Shown: positions 52,785-64,000 of the stretch, in pieces
Position numbering within the stretch: position 1 is the stretch's first letter
How the letters are laid out: each line of letters begins with the position of its first letter
DNA from: Citrus sinensis
Lineage: Eukaryota; Streptophyta; Magnoliopsida; Sapindales; Rutaceae
Assembly (NCBI RefSeq): GCF_022201045.2
Contig: NC_068557.1
Coordinates: 28,373,501 to 28,437,500, forward strand
Direction: 5' to 3'
DNA length: 64,000 nucleotides
Program-made: the position numbers and the translations under genes
Notes under the pieces: generated by a model
What the model was told of the DNA's origin: nothing
The model's database searches: none
What the model saw: only the letters and a program-made list of their open reading frames with translations

Positions 52785-55214
52785 TGCACGGTACTAAAAA
52801 TCTCTGAACGGCCTAATAAAACCAACCTTTATCTGTTTGGTTTCCGAGAAATTGAAAGAGATAAACAGAAATTGGAATTGGCAGCTTAGCGCTACTGTTT
52901 CCTTCTGCGTATTGTATGTATTATCTTATTTCATTAGTCAGTAATTAAAACAGAAGTTAGTAACATATTTTTTAGTCAGACAATAACGGGATTTTATATA
53001 TAACTATAATGTGACTGAAAACTAAAGAGATCAAGGGAAAACGATGGGCGCTGAATGTTGATTGCTGATGGTTTTTGATCGTCTCTTCTCGCTTTCGTGA
53101 ATTCGAAGCAGTTAAAACAATGGGCAAGAGCAATTCAGGGTACCAAAAGACCGCAAGAACTCTCGTGGGTCGGGCCTGCGCCCAAACTTTATTGGGCTTT
53201 TATTGGGGTTTCACGAGTTTTCTCGGTTGCTGATTTTGGGCTTAAGTGCATTCGGGTGCTGATAGTTCTCCTCCTCGGCATTTGTATTCACACCCCACTT
53301 ATTACAAACAAATCGAAATGTTTGTCTAAAATTCAATAAACTTATACAGTCTGCATGGCCAATCAATTCAGTCCTTCCAAATGAGGAGACAAAGCTCAAA
53401 TTAATTTTTGTTGCGTCTACCCTCAGGAGCGTTAATTATTTTATTAAAATGATTCAGGATAGAAAAGCCCTTGTCTTTTTTCTTTCCTCCCCTTATTTCA
53501 AACTTGGATGGCTAGTGAAGAAAATTACTTAAAAACCACTCGATGATACCCTAACAGAAAAAATTACTTATTCACGTAACTACAAAAGTAAATGCTAGAA
53601 TGGTAACATATATTAATTAATATTGTCAATTTTTTATCAACTTTCATTTGTGCACACCAAAAAAAAAAAAAAAAAATCCCTTAATTTAATCTTATGTGGT
53701 CTTCGTGCCAAACCTCTCAATTGTTCATCTAAATTAATGTTGCCTGTTAGCCTACAAATGTAATGAGTGCCTCAGTGGGCGAGGACATTTCTAGATCTGA
53801 TTTGCAGAAAGCAATAACAGGCCAGGGGCTAATCAAGGGGCATATAGAGTAGTCAGATAGTCAAACAATGGGTCAACAAGAAAAACTGAGAAAGAGGAAC
53901 GCACAGTTATTGTGGAGTGGAGAGATGATTGTTTGAGGAGGAGATGCATGGGAGATCACATGCATATATATATATATATTCTGTTTCTGGAAATGAGAAA
54001 ATCATGGTCAAAATTCGTAAAATCTTACTTATGATATCACAACGGATTTTCATGATATTATTAATAAATTCTATGAAAACGAATTTGAAAGCGATTGCTC
54101 TCACAATGTAATTATTTTTCCTGCCATTCTATATATTGCTGTCTTTAATTTATCTATCTGAATCCGATCGTACCAACTGCTCGAAGTGATCTGCATGTCT
54201 GTTGATAAGGTTAGTTCTGGAACGAAGTATATTTTCGCATGTAATTATCTGTTTAGAAGGTTTAATTTCATAAATATATTAACTCAACCTATATTTCTGC
54301 AGAATATATATATATATAAAACAATAATAACAATTATAATAATGCCCAAATATATGATGCACTACCATGAAAAAGTTTCTATGATATCATTGGGGTTCTT
54401 TTTTGAAGAAAAAGAAAATTAAAAAAAAAAAAGAAAAAGTTATTGTTGTTACATGTATCGTTGAAAACACTTGAGCAGTAGCAGGCAATGATCGATGGAG
54501 CTCTTTTGGACACTCCCTTTTCTGGTTAAAGCTGATATACGGAAAAGGAAGAACATCACCTCTACTCTATATGAACCCTAGCTATAAGCGACGGTCTAAT
54601 TTTCAGCATATAATAACAAAAGATAACAACAACACGTAGGATCCGCATATAATAAGTTATAATTTTTCATATTAACCAAGATGAGGCACCAAATTACAAT
54701 TAACCACAACAAGATACCGTTATTTATTACTTACTGTACGGAGAATGACGTACTTGTCACCATTTTTCTTTCTCGGGCAAACCCACGGCTTTACCACCAT
54801 ATTTTCCGGCTTAGATGATTATTATAAATTTAAAATTAAAAAAAAAAAAAAACTGTGCTTAAGTGATGAACTAATAGTATTGCTGCTTTTACAGATAGAC
54901 AACAAAGCGGAGTTATCATTCTTTAATTAATAACAAGCTTTAACTTGTCTGATAATTAGATTTTATGAACATTAATAAGCAATATTCAAATCTATATATA
55001 AGAAATCAAAACATATACTGCTTAATTAATTAATCAGTCATGGGGCCGAGCCATCATCTTTCTCTGTACAATAATCGCCAACTGCTGAACGCATTAAACT
55101 ATAGAGTTTAATTTAAAGTGATTAAATAATTAAGTTGTCTACCTAAGCTAGCTTGCAGAAAAACATAAGAGCATACTTTTTTTTTTTTTTTTTCTTTAGA
55201 CCTATAAATAAAGT
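52785..55214. other. ERO1 promoter and AT-rich spacer
   Basis: The left part should hold the ERO1 promoter and 5' UTR. Further right are poly-A runs (53660, 54420, 54838), a (TA)n run near 53966 and AT-rich sequence. No gene or clear repeat family is seen. The right end should include the glutaredoxin 3' UTR. Confidence 0.5.
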
Positions 55215-55652
55215 TCAAAGCCAAAGGGCACCGGCGTCTTTGAGGAGAGGGACCAAGGTGCCATTGATATGGCAAGCCATGAGAGTCTCAATCCCCCCAA
55301 GGAACTTTCCACCAACAAAGATAGCCGGGACAGTCTGATGCTGGCCGTTGGATGAGAGCTGGAAGAGGACGGCCTGGATTTCACGTCCGGCAACATGGTG
55401 GTCGAGCTCGACGATGGTGGGGCCAACGCCAAGGCTGAAGAGGAGGCGCTTCGCTACAGTGCACATGCAGCAACCGCTTATGCTGAACAAAACGACGGCG
55501 TTGCTGGAGGCCAGGTGGGTCACTATCTCGTAGGTCTTCTCAAGCTTCATCGCTGCTGCTGCTGCTGCCGATGATGATGATGACGATGAGGCCTCGCTGT
55601 TGAGTGTCATCGCTTTCGCCATTTGAAGTCCGGCTTTCTTAGCAACCTGCAT
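55215..55652 (-). CDS. CC-type glutaredoxin (ROXY family)
   Basis: A 145-aa intronless protein. Land-plant-specific CC-type glutaredoxins bind TGA bZIP factors and modulate flower development, jasmonate/salicylate crosstalk or nutrient responses. The active-site motif is CCMC (61-64, SGCCMCTVAKRL), with TVP at 107-109 and the glutathione-site GG at 114-115 and 119-120. The C-terminus ALWL (142-145) is the ROXY motif needed for TGA co-repressor recruitment. Residues 21-34 are a Ser-then-Ala tract (TCA/GCT-type repeats at the DNA level), so its length may vary. The start MQVAKK gives the MQ opening usual in the family. Which ROXY it matches was not resolved. Upstream there is a (TA)n stretch near 55920. 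Confidence 0.93.
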   Translation of the reverse strand: MQVAKKAGLQMAKAMTLNSEASSSSSSSAAAAAAMKLEKTYEIVTHLASSNAVVLFSISGCCMCTVAKRLLFSLGVGPTIVELDHHVAGREIQAVLFQLSSNGQHQTVPAIFVGGKFLGGIETLMACHINGTLVPLLKDAGALWL

Positions 55653-57383
55653 CGATATGGAGTTTTCTTAGAAAAATTAAATGATGTAAAGAAAGATTCG
55701 AAAGATTTTGATGATGTTTGAAGAAAAAAATAAAATAAAAAGCAGTACTGCAATATTAGAAAGTAGAAAGTTTACTGGAGAGACTCAAGGGTTTCGAAGT
55801 AGTGTTTATGGAGATTCTGGAAAGCTACGGTCAAAGTTGTGATAGAGAGTTTTAAGAGGAGAGAGATATGCAGGTTTTAACTTCTATAATTGTGGGCACA
55901 TCAATTGTATTACACATACATATATATATATATAGAATTGTATCACAGTAAAGCTGTCGTATACTTTTATACGTTTTATATTTTTAATTGAATTAGTCTT
56001 AATTTATGTTCAATATTCATCAATATTGCAATTTTCAGTTGCGAGGCCCCAACAAATTTGGCAAATTGAATTTCTTAATGTTAACTAGAAGTTGAAGTTG
56101 CTGTTTTGTGATTCAATTTTTTAATGGCATTGACTCGAGTCTTATTGTGCGCTGTTGAATAGAAAATTCGAAGTGAAAGGGGTCAAATACTAAAGAACAA
56201 AGCAAGTGCTTCGGATGAAGAACAACGGGTTCCTAGGGTTTTGCAAATTTACGAAAAAAATAAAAATGGAACAAAACAAAAGATAAATAGTGGAGAGAAA
56301 AGAGAGGGACAAATTCTGACGACACTAGATCCCTATCTCTGGCTTTATTTTCTTATTCGATTTGTACGGATTCACAGTCCCCTGAAGCTAATGCCTAACA
56401 GTAATAATCATCCACCTTCAGAATCAGAAGCATGCATTTCCCCGGCCAGTATGGCAGTATCCCTTCTTCTTCTCTTAGACATGCCTGTTAAATACAATTA
56501 TCAAGAAGAAAACAATGAGAGAAAGGGATGCCTTGAGAGGTAAAATATATTTATTTTGTTAACGGTAGTTAATTGAGTTAAATATAAAACTAAAATTTAG
56601 AATGGTTTAGAAATATTAAAAACTAGTGATGACTACTTGCATTTTTAATATTTTAGAATTAGTTGGGTGAAATTTTTTCTTAATTATAATGATAATATAT
56701 TTGAAACTCTGAATACTTGTTAGTAACATGTTTCAATAGTTTCAACAACATAAATTTTTCAATATCATCATTCAACTACTCAATCCGGTGGCTAATAATT
56801 GTTTCTTCTGAGAGTACAGATGGCTTGATCTTAGCCTCAATTTTAGTGTTGCTGGCTCTCATCCCTCTGGTTCAAACATTAGTGACCGGTCGCAAGTATT
56901 GTAAGTGGCACTCTAAGCGTTAGCCCACCTTCTCATAGTTTCTTTTGTTAGCCTTTGCTTAGTTTGTTCTCTTTAGTTTATGTTCTCTTTTATTATTCTT
57001 TTTTCTTTTTCATTTAATGGTTGTTTTTATTCTTTAACTTGGAAGATTTAGTCTATATCCTCCTCCAAAATATATTCTTCTACAAGTAAGAGAGTCTTGT
57101 CTAACCCCCCCACCCTATGATGGTTTTTAACTGAAAAAATAAAATCATTCAACTACTCCATCCAAAAACTTAAGTGAGGCTATTAAGAAATATTATAATA
57201 AATCATATGTCTTCTCATCTCATGCAAAATATAGAGCGGAATTAGGACAAATATAAATTTCATGAGATTGAAATGATCAGCAACTGACCTCGAATTTGAA
57301 TTTCTAATATCATGTTAATTAAATCATTTCATCCAAAAGTTTAAACAATTAAACAATAAGGTTTTGTTTTTTTTTTCAGATTT

Positions 57384-57426
<43 letters not shown>

Positions 57427-57587
57427 AGAAGGATTTTATATTATATTTTAACTTCAGATTTTATATTATATTTTAACTTCAAATTTTACGTTACAATTAC
57501 GGACAGACACATACCAACACAACGGTTTTATAGTACAACTATACCGTATTAACTCTCGTTTTCTAACATGCGCCAGTCAAACAAAGC

Positions 57588-57667
57588 CAGTAGAGCCCTT
57601 ATAGCGGGACCCATGTGGGGCAGAAAAAACCAGTGAAGCCCTAAGATGGTGGGACCCATGAAGGGCA
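57588..57667. repeat. Imperfect tandem duplication, about 37 bp unit
   Basis: CCAGTAGAGCCCTTATAG with GGGACCCATGTGGGGCAG (57588-57623) is followed by CCAGTGAAGCCCTAAGATGG with TGGGACCCATGAAGGGCAG (57630-57667). The second copy has small substitutions and a one- to two-base length change. GGGACCCAT recurs at the same offset in both. Confidence 0.7.
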
Positions 57668-58615
57668 GTGCCCCAAAATCCCAACTGAAAAGGATTCGTG
57701 TAGAGTCACATAAAAAGACAAGTGCTGTATGTACACATAATGCATGCAGGCGTTGCCTGATATTCGCGTGATCGCCTGTACGTTGCGTTTCAGTTGCAAG
57801 TGAAAAAGAAGGTTGTAGATTTTTGTGTGGCGTTGGAGAGAGTGATATGGTTCTGAATATGGTAAAATAAACCGACAAGCCGACAAGAAACGCCTGAAAC
57901 GCCGTCGTTAGACGGTCAGACTATCGTCTTCTCGTGAGTAGGGACAGTGACGCCGTCGGATTTTGCTATCGTTATCCGTTATTTCCTTTTTTACTCACGG
58001 TTCTCACCCCCTTACCAATCCTTCAAAAATTTTATTTAAAAAAGATAAATAATAAACACATTTTTTTTCTTTTTTTCTTTTTTGTCTTTTTAAATGGTCA
58101 AAGATCCCAGTCAGGGAATTCATTTCATTGTCCTGTTTTGCCCTTTGGACCGACTCTCGTCTCTTCAGAAGTCATATTATGGGCAGCGCCAAAAAGTTAC
58201 AGAATGTGTAACCCACAGACCGCTTATCTATGCATTAAATAAATAACAAGGTAATCTTTTTTAAGCAATTTATTCAAACGTATCTTTGATAATGTTATTA
58301 TGCGTAACCCGTTACGTTAATTATAGATTCAAATTAGTTATTAGTACTATATAATATATGATTCCTGTTCCATTTTTCTGTATTATAACTGTGGCCATTG
58401 TCAGCTTTATAACTTTCTCGGCCTACATATGTCGAAGTTCATCATAATGTCCGTGAGTAACAAGTGAATGGTTCTTTTTGACTAGTCAGTCTAAATATGA
58501 GGATCGGATTTAATAAATTAAAATATTATAAGAAAATTTTCAACAAATAAACAACAATCACAGTAACAAGTGTGAGTGCGTGTGTTTATGTGTGTGTATA
58601 TATATATATATATAT

Positions 58616-58724
58616 AGCTCTGCTAACGTAACTTACGCCAGATACAGTAACAATGTACAGTAATGAGCCCCGCTACTGTTGTTGTGTCTGGCGTCAGTTA
58701 CGTTAAACGTAACTTAGCCAGCAC
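58616..58724. repeat. Hairpin MITE-like element
   Basis: Starts GCTCTGCTAACGTAACTTACGCC and ends GTTACGTTAAACGTAACTTAGCCAGCACC. On reverse complement the two halves share ACGTAACTNACGCCAGAYACA. The element sits between (TA)n and (CA)n microsatellites. The ACTTAGCCAGCACC end is nearly identical to that of the hairpin at 25930-25982, and the CGTTAAACGTAAC block resembles the element at 63378-63485. No coding capacity. Confidence 0.7.
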
Positions 58725-60171
58725 CTATACACACACACACACACACACAATGTAATTTGTTTGATACAACGCCCCCAGTCTAAATTGAAAATGTTTTTTT
58801 TTTTTAATTTTATTATGCCTTAAGTTTATTTCTTGATATCCAAATTAAGCTCGTGTCGTCCTATATTTTAAGTTAACGTGCTTGTTTAATCCTTATATTT
58901 AAAAAAAAATACTTGAAGACACTCCTATTGTTAAATACACATTCCTACTATAACTTTTTCTTTCCTTTTACAATAATACTCCTACAACAATATTCTTGGA
59001 GAAATTAATGAAAAAAAAAGATAATTTATCAAATTAACTTTAAAATAACATAAAAAATTGCACAAACTTTTATACTATTATTTTACTTTTATGACTAATT
59101 TGGTAAATTAATTATTAGTAAGATTGTTGCATAGGTACAAAAAAATAGTTCTTTCACATTGATATTTACTGATTAATTTGCTAATTAAATTTTTTTATAG
59201 ATAAATTAATTTATGTGAAGAGTATGTTGAAGGGGTAAGAATCTTATATATTTTACGCCAAGGTAGTTTGAGATTCTTTTAAAAATATGGGTGCTAAATG
59301 AGTACTTAAATAAAAATATAGATACTAACTGAGCATTTACCGCCCTCCCACCCCCAACTTTTACCCAAAAAAAAAAAAAAAGGAAATGATATACACCCTG
59401 CCCCAATGCAATAAAGCTATATCAAACTCACTAAGGTAGATTTTTGGGGCAAACTTTGTTATTAGTTCAACTTTTATTTACTTTTGCTTGGGGCTGTGGA
59501 AGGGTTAGTTGGTGGGCTCTCTATCGTTAATTTTACAATTGTACATTTTTTTTCTAGATAAAGTACGGTGATACGAGGTAATGTATTAAAATAAAAATGA
59601 ACAAATAAACCTATTAAGGAGACATAATAAGTTTTTCCCCTCATCAAATAAATATAGCTAAAACTAAATAAATCTCTAAGTAGAAAGATAAATAAAATGA
59701 TGTATAATAGTAGTGGGAGTGATGCTATAATCATAGTAAGTATCGCAGTATTCTATACTCAATGCATCATAAGTTGCATATCAGTCATAAAATTTTGGAG
59801 AATGTAGCAAAAAACTTGGAAAACTTGGAGATTTTTCAACAGAGAATAGTGGGGGCTAGAAGCATTGTACAAGACAACACCGTATGTACTTGTGTTGTAA
59901 TCGTTCTCTAATAATTAAGATTCTATTTCCAACATTTTCTTTTCTTTCAACAAATAATCTAGAAGAATATTTTAAACTAGCTTATCTATATATTAATTAA
60001 TAGTAGATAAACATAAGATCCTTTACAACTTAACACATAATATATAATTTACAACAACTTTCTAATACAAATGGATTATAATTAGAACATAACCCAGAAA
60101 GAGGAAAAAAGCAAGATGACCCAAAAATGAAAAATAAAGAACCTGAGATAGATATATATAGCTGATTTTCA

Positions 60172-60618
60172 TCATGATATGCGCGTCATGCTATTCCACA
60201 CGACACAAACAGTGTAAGCAAGAAACCTGTAAATGGGATTGAAACATGCATGCAAAGGGTTTCTCACGTAAACATTCCAACAAGAAGTTGTGATTTCTGC
60301 CCTACTCCTTATCCTCCTCCATACATGATCGATAAAATAATTCTGGTTTCTTGTTGCAACGATGGCTGCCGACTGAACATATGCGGAGGCAGCTCTCTTC
60401 ACTAAATGGTTTCTAATGGCGATACTCGACGAGTCGAAATCGTAGTTGTTACCTTCATGGTTGCTTGCATGGCTTGCAGGAGGTGAGTTTATAATGATAT
60501 CCTTCAAGCTTGTGTACCTAAGATCATCTTCGACGTCAGAATTGTCCCTTACGCTCGAAGAGTTTCTACTTATTTGCAGGGAAGGGAGTTTCTTGAGCTT
60601 GAGGAGTTCTGTTTCCAT
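60172..60618 (-). CDS. Plant protein of unknown function (148 aa)
   Basis: A single-exon ORF starting METELLKLKKLPSLQISRN, with a coding-like composition. It has a Ser/Asp-rich N-terminal third (SSSVRDNSDVEDD), the patch TSLKDIIINSPPAS, then a basic-amphipathic half (IAIRNHLVKRAASAYVQSAA, DHVWRRIRSRAEI, CWNVYVRNPLHACF) and a hydrophobic C-terminal stretch (YRFLAYTVCVVWNSM) that could be membrane-associated. I recall similar uncharacterised short plant proteins with an IRN-LVKRAA-AYLQSA block but no assigned role. No neighbour gives a clue. Confidence 0.7.
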   Translation of the reverse strand: METELLKLKKLPSLQISRNSSSVRDNSDVEDDLRYTSLKDIIINSPPASHASNHEGNNYDFDSSSIAIRNHLVKRAASAYVQSAAIVATRNQNYFIDHVWRRIRSRAEITTSCWNVYVRNPLHACFNPIYRFLAYTVCVVWNSMTRIS

Positions 60619-61058
60619 GGTTAAAAGGCATTAATGAAAGTGACGGGAGAGTTGCAAAATGTGGCCATGCTGCTGAGCGAGGAAAAGTTTTTGATGGAGT
60701 GTGGTGATTGAATTTATGGGGATGTTAGAATTAGGGTTTGGTTGCCATCAATGGAGGAAATGAGATTGGTGTGTGTGTGTGTGTGTGTTGTACACTGTAG
60801 TTACAGAGTTTGTTGAATTTGATTGTTTAGACTTTAGAGAGAGATTTGGTGGAGTTTTGTGGTTTAATTCGTTAATAATATGGGTTAAAAATTAGGGCGA
60901 TCCTTTAATTTAGGATAATGACCCGGACAACTTGGGATCTGCATCTGCTGTTAATTGCAAGTTTAACAAAGTTGCAATTTAGTTTAATTTAATAAATTAG
61001 TTTTTCTCATTAAAGTTTTATTTTTCTGAACGATCCATGTCACCATGTATGTGTGTAT

Positions 61059-61062
<4 letters not shown>

Positions 61063-61135
<73 letters not shown>
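61063..61135. repeat. (TA)n microsatellite, about 36 units
   Basis: An almost unbroken TA run followed by a (GA)n run to 61147 and a poly-A run. It would be highly polymorphic between individuals and error-prone in sequencing. Confidence 0.95.
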
Positions 61136-61147
<12 letters not shown>

Positions 61148-61172
61148 AAAAAAAAAATGTTTCAGTTCAGAA

Positions 61173-61290
61173 TTTTAAAGTGCGGGAAAGTGTGGAAAAG
61201 TTTTAAAACCGCATGATTTTAAAAACTTAAAACTATAAGTCTTTAAAGCCGTGTAGTTTTAAAATTTTTCCGAACTTTCTCGCATTTTAA
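61173..61290. repeat. Imperfect inverted repeat (hairpin)
   Basis: TTTTAAAGTGCGGGAAAGTG with GGAAAAGTTTTAAAACC (61173-61210) pairs with GTTTTAAAATTTTTCCGAAC with TTTCTCGCATTTTAAA (61257-61290), with a few mismatches. The loop contains CCGCATGATTTTAAA, reminiscent of CCGCATGGTTTAAA in the ERO1-intron repeat, so this may be a distant relative of that family. Confidence 0.6.
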
Positions 61291-62688
61291 ATTTATGACC
61301 ACAAAACTACTATATATATATATATAGTAGTATTTATTTTTTAATTTTGTATGAAGATCATAATAGCAAGAAGTGAAGTAGCGTACTGGTTTCTTAGGCT
61401 TTGTACCAATCTAAACAAATTTTGAATCAAAATTTGATAAATGGGCTATGTTGGGCCCAATTATTGTGAACTCACTTCACCCAGAATCCCCGTGATTCGT
61501 AACAATAAAACACACATTAAAATCAGGTAATTACCCTTTGAGAGAAAAAAGGAAAAGTAAAATCAGTTTCCAAAATTTATGTTAAGTTTACAGAAATTAT
61601 AAAAATATAAAATACAAAGAAAGAAAATGCCACCCTAGAATATATATAAATAAATGTTACTCGGAGATTTTTTTTTTCTTTTATATATAAATTGATACAT
61701 TCAATGAAAGCTACCATGGTTCATGGTTATTACCGCTAATCATAATTAATAATAAGAATTCGTTCAAATGAAAAGAGAGATTTTTGACAAACGTTCAAAT
61801 CATGTAAAATTATTCCATGATATTCGGATAAAATCTCATAGAAGGCAGAAATTAAAGAAATATGCTTTATCTACTATTACATAAAGGATCAATGGTAAGC
61901 ACGTATTGTATAATGCAAAACTCTATGAGAAAACTGAAAATGTCACTTACCTTTTAAATAACGTACTCGATAGTCAACAATTCTTAATTTTAAAGTGGAT
62001 GATTTTGGTCACTCAGTAGAGGTGGGAGAATTTTCTTATGTTGCACTTCAGTGGCATACTTTTGAGTATATATAGAATAAGATTTTTTTGTAATTAAAAA
62101 AATACTATTTAACTGATTTGTAAATATTAATTATATTTTTATGTAATAGGAATTGTAATTTAAGTAATAATCTCATATAATAAAAAAAAATACTATTTAA
62201 TGACTTGCACATAAGTGAAATTACAAACCATGATGATTTTAACTTCAATGAAAGCGACGGAATATGACCCTTTTTTTTTTTTTTCCCAAGCATGTACACA
62301 TAGTCAAGTTGGGCAAACCATTGTTTCCAATCGAGGCTTAATCTAGAGTCGACAAGTCTTCAGTTCTCATAAGAAATTATTGCTCCGCCTTGCATGTATT
62401 GGCAATGATGGGTGATTCGAAAAGATTTGTTTTGAATTTAAAATTAGCATATGACCAAAATGCCACGGATGAACCTAGCTACCCATAGAGGGAAGGAATG
62501 CTGTTGTGGTATTTATTTTCGGTAGTAATTACAGTGAAGTTGCTCTATTGTAGAACACTGATGCTAACTGTCATATCATAATAATAAATATAGATTTAAT
62601 ATTTATTTTTATGTTGATAAAGTTATCAGCAGTGTTTCATTTCTTAATCTTTCTTTATTTCTCATCACTGCCGGCGTAAATTTTATGA

Positions 62689-63232
62689 GGGTAAAAATTT
62701 GTTTAGTTTCTTTATTTTAAGATTAGTGATTATTTAATTTTTATATTTTTTAAAATGTCTTAAAATATTTATGTCGTTAAATTATTAATACTTTTATTGT
62801 TATTTTTTATTTATTTTAGCTTATTTTTATAATATTATCTTTTTATAATAATATTTTTGTTTGAACATTAATAAAAAGAAAATTAAATTACCAACTTTAC
62901 CCTAAAAATGAAAATAAAAAATTTATATTAATTTTTAATTGTCAAAAATTATATGCAAACTACTAAGTGTGTAAATGATGCTTGTAATAAAATTACTATA
63001 AATTTTATTTTTTATTTTTAGGGTTAAATTAGCAATTTAATTTTTTTTATTAATGTCCAAACAAAAAAATTATTATAAAAGGGTAATATTGTAAAAGTAA
63101 GCTAAAAAAATAAAAAGTAACGGTAGAGGTATCAATACTTTAACGGCATGAATGTTTCGAGACATTTTAAAAAATATAAAAACTAAATGAACACTAATAT
63201 TAAAAACACAGAGACTAAATAAATTTTTACCC
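62689..63232. mobile_element. Foldback MITE with long terminal inverted repeats (MULE-like)
   Basis: A 544-bp element starting GGGTAAAAATTTGTTTAGT and ending ACTAAATAAATTTTTACCC. The two halves align as reverse complements for roughly 240 bp each, including TTTTTAAAATGTCT, then GCCGTTAAA-type and TTTAGCTTA blocks, and ACATTAATAAAAA near the centre, with many substitutions. Flanks AATTTTATGA (62679-62688) and AACTTTATTA (63233-63242) match at 8 of 10, as expected for a decayed 9-10 bp Mutator target duplication. No transposase is encoded. Confidence 0.8.
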
Positions 63233-64000
63233 AACTTTATTATAGTAAATTTCCATCAAGTTTTAAATTGCTCTGAACGTTGTAATTAGCACATTAGCCG
63301 CCTGCATGGTGCACAGTATCATTTATCCAACAATAAAAAAGTTGGTTGTTGACTGTGTGTAAGTGTTTACATTTACAGTAAGGATCCCGCTACGTTACGT
63401 TAATCGTAACATATATCTACACCATGAGAACTGTTGCTGTGTATGAATATACGTTACGATTAACGTAACGTAGCACTGGCCTTACAGCAAGGAAGGATGG
63501 TTATAAAAGCTGCTGATTATTTTCTCTTGCCTTTTGGGATCAAAAGAGTGAAAGCGGTTGCTTATTCAAGTTGGACAGTCCTTGTCAAAATTGCTGAACT
63601 TTGGGCAAAAGCTAGCAAAGAAAGAAATTAAAGTAACTTTTAGAGAAAGCACGAAGAAGAAAGAAAATGACCATTGACAATGAAATGATCCCATTAGCTT
63701 TAGGAATCATTTAGAATACTAAAGAAAGTGTTGAAAAGTAAAAAACGTGCGTGAGAATTGGGAGAAAAAGGGAGATAAAACAATTCAGGAATCTCTATTT
63801 ATAATGGTTATCTTTTCAAAGTGATTATAACCACATCATCTTCAAAATCAACTTCAAATATCAATTTAAGAATTTGTTTTGGAGCAGAGCAGATTATTTA
63901 TTCTTATGATTTGGAGTCAAATTTTGAGCTGCACTGATCATCCTCATCGTGTTGATTAATATTTGTTACGGCAAATAACCACAATTCCAATTTGATATAA
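63233..64000. other. Right end of window, repeat-bearing spacer
   Basis: Apart from the hairpin element at 63378-63485, this stretch shows no gene. The sequence up to 64000 is AT-rich with purine-rich patches (GAAGAAGAAAGAAAATG near 63654). Confidence 0.45.
63378..63485. repeat. Hairpin MITE-like element with perfect 22-bp arms
   Basis: The 22-bp sequence at 63389-63410 (GCTACGTTACGTTAATCGTA and two more bases) is repeated as an exact reverse complement at 63453-63474. Outside, TAAGG at the left (63380-63384) pairs with CCTTA at the right (63480-63484). The 42-bp loop has no obvious structure. The ACGTTACGTTAA motif is related to that of the element at 58616-58724. Confidence 0.75.

Larger units (their letters stand above)
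55653..60171. other. Long repeat-rich spacer
   Basis: About 4.5 kb without a supported gene. The left few hundred bases should be glutaredoxin promoter. The stretch has a (TA)n run at about 57389-57422, an imperfect tandem pair at 57588-57667, a hairpin MITE at 58616-58724 with (TG)n/(TA)n and (CA)n microsatellites on its sides, and AT-rich sequence from 58780 to 59350 whose edge (GGGCGGTAAATGCTCAGTTAG on the minus strand) resembles a MULE-type terminus. Minus-strand ORFs at 57549-57886 overlap the tandem repeat and show no domain. Confidence 0.5.
60619..62688. other. Promoter of the 148-aa gene and AT-rich repeats
   Basis: The left part should contain the promoter of the 148-aa gene; a (GT)n run is near 60769-60788. 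It continues with a (TA)n microsatellite at about 61063-61135, an imperfect hairpin at 61173-61290, and AT-rich sequence to 62688. No gene is seen. Confidence 0.5.

Noticed and set aside
57549-57886. Overlapping minus-strand ORFs of 109 and 81 codons
   Set aside because: They overlap a tandem repeat in two frames, have no recognisable domain or splice context and no promoter-like sequence that I could support.

Overview
The window is nuclear DNA of a flowering plant (a eudicot). It is AT-rich, its genes have many short GT-AG introns, and every recognisable protein is plant-type. The gene content and MITE-rich spacers would fit a woody rosid such as Citrus, but that species guess is only an impression.

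Layout. (1) 1-12.1 kb, all on the minus strand: a mitochondrial-type solanesyl diphosphate synthase (SPS3-like, 3' end outside the window), an intronless mTERF protein, and a seven-exon C3HC zinc-finger protein (ILP1/NIPA-like). SPS3 next to mTERF matches the Arabidopsis pair At2g34630/At2g34620. (2) 12.1-14.9 kb: an AT-rich spacer with a nested non-autonomous hAT-like element and a short hairpin repeat. (3) 14.9-19.9 kb, minus: a 15-exon CIPK23-type CBL-interacting protein kinase. (4) 20-25.3 kb: a SINE-like insertion with a perfect 16-bp target duplication, then an unprocessed, broken copy of a DEAD-box helicase (RH1-like). (5) 25.3-32.7 kb: a gene-poor stretch with small single-exon genes or candidates, several MITEs, and a 255-bp inverted repeat of about 97% identity whose arms are 2.1 kb apart. 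(6) 33.7-37.3 kb, minus: an ALA-interacting (CDC50-type) flippase subunit. (7) 38.2-47.5 kb, plus: an E-class PPR protein, a PAK1IP1/Mak11-like WD40 protein and an 87-aa three-exon protein of unknown function. (8) 48.6-52.8 kb, minus: ER oxidoreductin ERO1. (9) 55.2-55.7 kb, minus: a CC-type (ROXY) glutaredoxin. (10) 60.2-60.6 kb, minus: a 148-aa protein of unknown function, followed by repeat-rich DNA that includes a 544-bp long-TIR foldback (MULE-like) element.

The genes do not form a pathway or a cluster. They are ordinary housekeeping and signalling genes: ubiquinone side-chain synthesis, organelle gene expression, K+/nitrate signalling, lipid flipping, ribosome biogenesis, oxidative protein folding, and redox control of TGA factors. 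Exon limits were read by eye from GT-AG sites; they keep the frame from start to stop for each complete multi-exon gene. UTR ends were not determined. No new multi-gene system was found. The best leads are the recent inverted duplication with an open short ORF in both arms, and the hairpin MITE families.
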